From: an uncultured Mycoplasmatota bacterium
Lineage (GTDB): Bacteria; Bacillota_I; Bacilli_A; RF39; UBA660
Assembly (NCBI GenBank): GCA_900546245.1
Contig: URBY01000047.1
Location: forward strand, 1 to 7,851
Length of the DNA stretch: 7,851 nt
Direction: 5' to 3'
Under the pieces are notes generated by a model. The model was not told where the DNA came from and ran no database searches. It saw only the letters and a list, made by a program, of their open reading frames with translations. Shown here one piece after another: positions 4,590 to 7,851 of this stretch. The first letter of the stretch is position 1. Every line of letters begins with the position of its first letter. Position numbers and translations under genes: made by a program.

Positions 4590-5885
4590 ATGTATAGAAA
4601 AATAGAAGAAGAATTAAAAAAATGGAAAAATGATTATAAGATGCCGCTTATGTTAGTTGGTGCAAGACAAACTGGAAAAACATATATTCTAGAAGAATTT
4701 TGTAAAAATAATTTTAATAATTATGTTTATATTAATTTGGATAAAGAAGAAAATATTGCTGAAATATTTGAAGAAACTATTGATCCAGATACAATAATAG
4801 AAAAAATAGAAATAATTAAAAATGTAGTTATTAATCCAGATGATACAATTTTATTTCTTGATGAAATCCAAGTAAGTGAAAGAGCTATTACTTCATTAAA
4901 ATATTTTTGTGAAAGTAATAAACCTTATAAAATAGTTTGTGCAGGTTCTTTACTTGGAGTTAAAATTAATAGATTTAAATCATCATTTCCAGTTGGTAAA
5001 GTAACAATTAAATATCTATATCCTATGGATTTTGAAGAATATTTAATGGCTTTGAAAGAAGATAAATTAATTAATGAAATAAAAACTCATTATGATTCCA
5101 ATGAAGCTCTAATGAATCCAATACATGAAAAAGCATTAGATTTATATAAAAAATATTTAGTACTAGGTGGAATGCCTGCCATGATAAATAATTTTATAGA
5201 TAATGAATGTAATATATCTCATGTTGATTTTAGTCTACAAGAGCAAATAATTACATCATATTTAGCTGATATGAATAAATATACAGAAAATAGTGAAGGA
5301 ATTAAAAATAATCAAATATATAATTCTATACCTAAAGAACTAGCTAGAGTCAATAATACTTTTAAATATAGTATAGTAGATAAAGATGCAAGAAAAGTAA
5401 GATATGAAAGTAGTCTAGATTGGTTACTTGCTAGTAATATGATATTAAAATGTGATTTAACTGAAAATAATGAATCACCATTAAAAGCATTTGTTAATTC
5501 TGATAAATTTAAATTATATTTAAGTGATGTAGGTTTACTTAGATCATTATCTAATTTAGATTATAGTGAAATACTTTTAGATAAAAACGAAATGTTTAAG
5601 GGTGTACTTACAGAAAATTATGTGGCATGTGAATTATATCCTAAATCAAAAGAACTATATTATTATAATTTTGATAGATATGAAATAGATTTCTTAATAA
5701 AAATAGATGGAGATATTATTCCAATAGAAGTTAAAAGTGGTAGAAGAACTAATAGCAAAAGTTTAAATGAATATATAAAGAAATATAATCCTAATTATAG
5801 TATTAGAATATCTTCAAAAAACTTTGGATTTGAGAATAACATAAAAGCAGTACCACTTTATGCAGTATTCTGTATTAATAAATAA
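4590..5885 (+). CDS. DUF4143-family AAA ATPase with C-terminal PD-(D/E)XK-like domain
   Basis: This is a full-length member (431 residues) of the widespread AAA_14/DUF4143 family. The N-terminal ATPase has Walker A GARQTGKT (24-31), Walker B TILFLDEIQ (86-94, Asp91 and Glu92) and a sensor strand IVCAGSLLGV. A helical linker follows with a YLVLGGMPAMI segment and then a winged-helix-like section before KLYLSDVGLL. The C-terminal DUF4143 part carries the PD-(D/E)XK pattern: Glu342 in LTENYVACE, Asp367 in YEIDFLI and Glu380-Val-Lys382 in PIEVKSG. All candidate nuclease residues are present. The cellular role of this family is unknown; DNA-related or defence functions have been suggested, and none is proven by this context. 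It is the first gene of an operon under the palindromic control region at 4506-4569, and the metallophosphoesterase gene starts 14 bases after it. Confidence 0.92.
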   Translation: MYRKIEEELKKWKNDYKMPLMLVGARQTGKTYILEEFCKNNFNNYVYINLDKEENIAEIFEETIDPDTIIEKIEIIKNVVINPDDTILFLDEIQVSERAITSLKYFCESNKPYKIVCAGSLLGVKINRFKSSFPVGKVTIKYLYPMDFEEYLMALKEDKLINEIKTHYDSNEALMNPIHEKALDLYKKYLVLGGMPAMINNFIDNECNISHVDFSLQEQIITSYLADMNKYTENSEGIKNNQIYNSIPKELARVNNTFKYSIVDKDARKVRYESSLDWLLASNMILKCDLTENNESPLKAFVNSDKFKLYLSDVGLLRSLSNLDYSEILLDKNEMFKGVLTENYVACELYPKSKELYYYNFDRYEIDFLIKIDGDIIPIEVKSGRRTNSKSLNEYIKKYNPNYSIRISSKNFGFENNIKAVPLYAVFCINK

Positions 5886-5899
5886 TTGGAGCAGGAAGT

Positions 5900-6421
5900 A
5901 TGATTTATTTTATTTCAGATACACATTTTCATCATAGTAATATTATTAGATATTGTAATAGACCATTTAAAGATGTTAATGAAATGAATGAAACTCTAAT
6001 TAATAATTGGAATAATGTTGTTAAAAACAATGACACAATATATCATTTAGGAGATTTTTGTTTATCTAATGATGATGAAATCAAAAATATATTTAATAGA
6101 TTAAATGGTAATAAGATATTAATTCGCGGTAATCATGATAGAAAACCAGTTAAATTTTACGAAGAAATAGGTTTTACTGTTTTAACACATGCACCAATAA
6201 TATTAGATGAATATAAAATAATGCTATCTCATGTGCCATTACCAGATGCTAAGATAAAAGATGGATATATTAATCTACATGGTCACATTCATAATAAAAA
6301 GCTTAGTGATGATTATCCTAAAAATTATAGTGAGGATAAGCATATTAATTTAAGTGTTGATGTAACTAATTATAAACCTATAAGTTTAGATGAAATTAGT
6401 GAAATAAGGAGTAAAAAATAA
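5900..6421 (+). CDS. Calcineurin-like metallophosphoesterase
   Basis: A small (173 residues) but complete calcineurin-type phosphoesterase, which hydrolyses phosphoester bonds with two metal ions. All ligand motifs are present in order: SDTHFHH with Asp7 and His9, HLGDF with Asp52, RGNHD with Asn78 and His79, LSHVPLP with His111, and HGHIH with His129 and His131. There is no signal peptide or membrane segment, so it is cytosolic. This compact form is common in phage and bacterial genomes, and its substrate (nucleic acid, nucleotide or phosphoprotein) cannot be told. The ribosome binding site is CAGGAAG just before ATG 5900. Its TAA overlaps the next ATG by one base (TAATG), so the next gene is probably translated by re-initiation. 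Confidence 0.92.
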   Translation: MIYFISDTHFHHSNIIRYCNRPFKDVNEMNETLINNWNNVVKNNDTIYHLGDFCLSNDDEIKNIFNRLNGNKILIRGNHDRKPVKFYEEIGFTVLTHAPIILDEYKIMLSHVPLPDAKIKDGYINLHGHIHNKKLSDDYPKNYSEDKHINLSVDVTNYKPISLDEISEIRSKK

Positions 6422-6828
6422 TGATTAAACTAAATGAAGTAATAGATGGATTAGAATTTGTAAATGATGGTCTAGATGCACATGCATATTTTAATCCAGA
6501 TAAAAATGAAATATTCTATATTGGAGAGTATGATACTTTTGATGATGAAGGCGATTTTGAAGATTTAATAGAAAGTTGTGTTATGTTTCCTAGTAAGTAT
6601 GATATACATGAATATTCTATGATGGAAGATTTTATAGAAACAATAGATGATGTAAAACTATATAATCAATTATGTATAGCAATTAATGGTCCAGGTGCTT
6701 TTAGAAGATTTAAAGATACTTGCATAAATTTTGAAATAATAGAAGATTGGTATAAGTTTAGAGATAAAAAATATAAAGAAATAGCTATTAACTGGTGCAA
6801 AGAAAATAATATTGATTATGAGGAGTAG
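6421..6828 (+). CDS. UPF0158 family protein
   Basis: The 135-residue acidic protein carries the hallmark of the UPF0158 family: YSMMEDFIETIDD (65-77), then AINGPGAFRRFKDT (87-100), then EDWYKFRDKKYKEIAINWCKENNI. These proteins are soluble, about 130-170 residues long, and have no assigned biochemical function; the small size suggests a binding or regulatory role. The start ATG shares its A with the TAA of the metallophosphoesterase gene and has no independent strong ribosome binding site (only AAGGAG at 6407-6412), so expression is probably coupled. The next gene begins 5 bases after the stop, with its own GAGGAG inside this gene's end. Confidence 0.85.
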   Translation: MIKLNEVIDGLEFVNDGLDAHAYFNPDKNEIFYIGEYDTFDDEGDFEDLIESCVMFPSKYDIHEYSMMEDFIETIDDVKLYNQLCIAINGPGAFRRFKDTCINFEIIEDWYKFRDKKYKEIAINWCKENNIDYEE

Positions 6829-6833
6829 ATAGT

Positions 6834-7562
6834 ATGTTAAAAGTAGAGTTAACTGAAAATTATGCTGGTGTTACAATTTATGGAGATTACAACGATTTAG
6901 ATTTCTTGTATGATTCAATAAATTATTTAATACATGGAGATCCAACTAGCGATGGAGAATATACTATGCAAAATCATTTATATGGATTTTTATATGATGT
7001 AAGGCATGCATATCAAGGACAAAGAGGAGCAGTGCTTATTGATAATGATTTAAATGATAATACTAGGGAATGGTTTAATTTTAAAAAGAAAGATATTACT
7101 GATAAAAATATATGTTTTTGTTTTAATTATTTATTACCTGATTTATTTTTAGATATGGTTTTAATTAATCATTTTATAAGAAAAATAGATAAAAAAGTTA
7201 ATGATATATATAATCCATATATTAATATGGTAAATTACTTTTATTCATTAGTATTACATTCTCTAGAAAATATGCTTACAGAAATAAAATTTAATAAAAT
7301 AAAAAAAGGATTACTTGAATCAGTAGTAACAGATAGTATATTTATTCCACAATGGTTTGAAATTATATCTATTGATTATTCTAAAATGAATAAAAAACAA
7401 AGAGAAAAAGAATTTATGCATATTATGGAAGCTATATATAATTATGGTGATTATGAAGATTATTTGAAAATGAAAATAGATATGGAGAAATTATGTAAAG
7501 AAAAGAATTGTTCATTAGATGATTTACATTATGATAATTATCCAGAGGAGATTGAGTGGTAG
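6834..7562 (+). CDS. DUF6904-like protein of unknown function
   Basis: A 242-residue protein without signal peptide or transmembrane segments. The N-terminal third, with ENYAGVTIYGDYNDLDFLYD (8-27) and LYDVRHAYQGQRG (53-65), resembles DUF6904 proteins as recalled from memory, including the paired GVxIxGDY and YDxRHAxQG segments. The rest is helical and charged, ending in an acidic tail (YPEEIEW). No catalytic motif is recognised. GAGGAG at 6820-6825, inside the preceding UPF0158 gene, stands 8 bases before ATG 6834, and the intergenic gap is 5 bases, so it belongs to the same operon. The same frame continues open for 52 codons beyond its TAG. Confidence 0.72.
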   Translation: MLKVELTENYAGVTIYGDYNDLDFLYDSINYLIHGDPTSDGEYTMQNHLYGFLYDVRHAYQGQRGAVLIDNDLNDNTREWFNFKKKDITDKNICFCFNYLLPDLFLDMVLINHFIRKIDKKVNDIYNPYINMVNYFYSLVLHSLENMLTEIKFNKIKKGLLESVVTDSIFIPQWFEIISIDYSKMNKKQREKEFMHIMEAIYNYGDYEDYLKMKIDMEKLCKEKNCSLDDLHYDNYPEEIEW

Positions 7563-7563
7563 T

Positions 7564-7721
7564 ATGAACAAGACTATAGGAAAAGTTGTGGATATATATT
7601 CCAGAACAATATAAAAATAATAATTGATTATTTAAGAGATAATAAATTTCCTGATTCATATATACAAACTGAAGAAGATAAAAAGAATAAACTATTAATA
7701 AATAAAAAGTTAAATATATGA
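7564..7721 (+). pseudogene. Frame-disrupted remnant of a small gene
   Basis: ATG 7564, one base after the previous stop, opens MNKTIGKVVDIYSRTI and stops at 7612-7614. The later bases look coding in other frames: frame 7565 gives WIYIPEQYKNNN, and frame 7563 gives IIIDYLRDNKFPDSYIQTEE and on to TGA 7719-7721. Adding one AT unit to the ATATATAT run near 7582-7590 would join VVDIY to IPEQYKNN, so a dinucleotide contraction plus a second frameshift is the simplest explanation. A terminator follows, as expected at the end of an operon gene. No family is recognised, and a genuine 16-residue peptide or an assembly error is possible. Confidence 0.35.
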
Positions 7722-7739
7722 TAAAATGAACCATTATTT

Positions 7740-7763
7740 AAGTAGAAAATATTCTACTTTTTT
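7740..7763 (+). terminator. Rho-independent terminator of the ATPase operon
   Basis: AAGTAGAA (7740-7747) pairs with TTCTACTT (7752-7759) around the loop AATA and is followed by a T run to 7763. It closes the transcription unit begun near 4576. Confidence 0.85.
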
Positions 7764-7822
7764 CTTTATCCTATCTTGTTCTAATTTGGACTTGCCTTCA
7801 TATATTTTATTAGAGGTGAATT

Positions 7823-7851
7823 ATGTGTTTTTCAAAGATATACATGTTAGA
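7823..7851 (+). CDS. 5' end of an unidentified gene running off the window
   Basis: AGAGGTGAATT precedes ATG 7823, the same ribosome binding site layout as the ATPase gene at 4590. The visible codons read MCFSKIYML and the frame is open to the last base. A TATATT at 7801-7806 could be its -10 element. Nine residues are too few to identify a family. Confidence 0.5.

Noticed and set aside
1..7851. CRISPR array, tRNA or rRNA genes
   Set aside because: No regularly spaced direct repeats, cloverleaf-like segments or conserved rRNA blocks were seen on either strand.

Overview
The window is very AT-rich DNA with dense genes, strong GAGG-type ribosome binding sites, U-tailed hairpin terminators and standard-code stops (tryptophan is TGG; no gene needs TGA as a sense codon). 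Together with the gene families, this suggests a low-GC Firmicutes-type bacterium (Bacilli/Erysipelotrichia or Clostridia). No rRNA or tRNA is present to refine that. All recognised genes are on the + strand. The first 48 bases are not biological: they are the Illumina P5/TruSeq adapter, so the contig probably ends at 49 and the first gene is cut there.

Region 1 (49 to about 4140) looks like the right end of an integrative element. It starts with the 3' part of a class I SAM-dependent methyltransferase gene, followed by a SMUG2-type (DUF4918) uracil-DNA glycosylase and then an unusual protein joining a Ppx/GppA-like N-terminal half-domain to a nucleoside 2-deoxyribosyltransferase-like domain. 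A hairpin terminator (2322-2351) closes this group. A 45-residue SHOCT-like protein then overlaps the start of a 527-residue large serine recombinase, the last gene of the element. The three cargo genes all have folds that act on bases, nucleosides or nucleotides. Next to a recombinase they make a plausible, unproven anti-phage or nucleotide-modification module.

Region 2 (about 4097-4590) is a scar. Some 40 bases after the recombinase stop, a fragment of a class B penicillin-binding protein (FtsI/SpoVD type) begins at its SxN active-site motif and runs about 70 codons to the FGQG block, then is lost before the KTG motif. The recombinase probably integrated its element into this gene. An orphan 3' reading frame and a terminator follow.

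Region 3 (about 4500-7763) is a compact operon. Its control region holds a perfect TTCGTACA/TGTACGAA palindrome, a degenerate second copy 33 bp downstream, and an extended -10 promoter. The genes are a DUF4143 AAA ATPase with an apparently intact PD-(D/E)XK motif, a small calcineurin-like metallophosphoesterase, a UPF0158 protein, a DUF6904-like protein, and a short frame-disrupted gene remnant just before a terminator. Adjacent genes are 14, -1, 5 and 1 bases apart, so they are probably co-transcribed. A new gene starts at 7823 and leaves the window.
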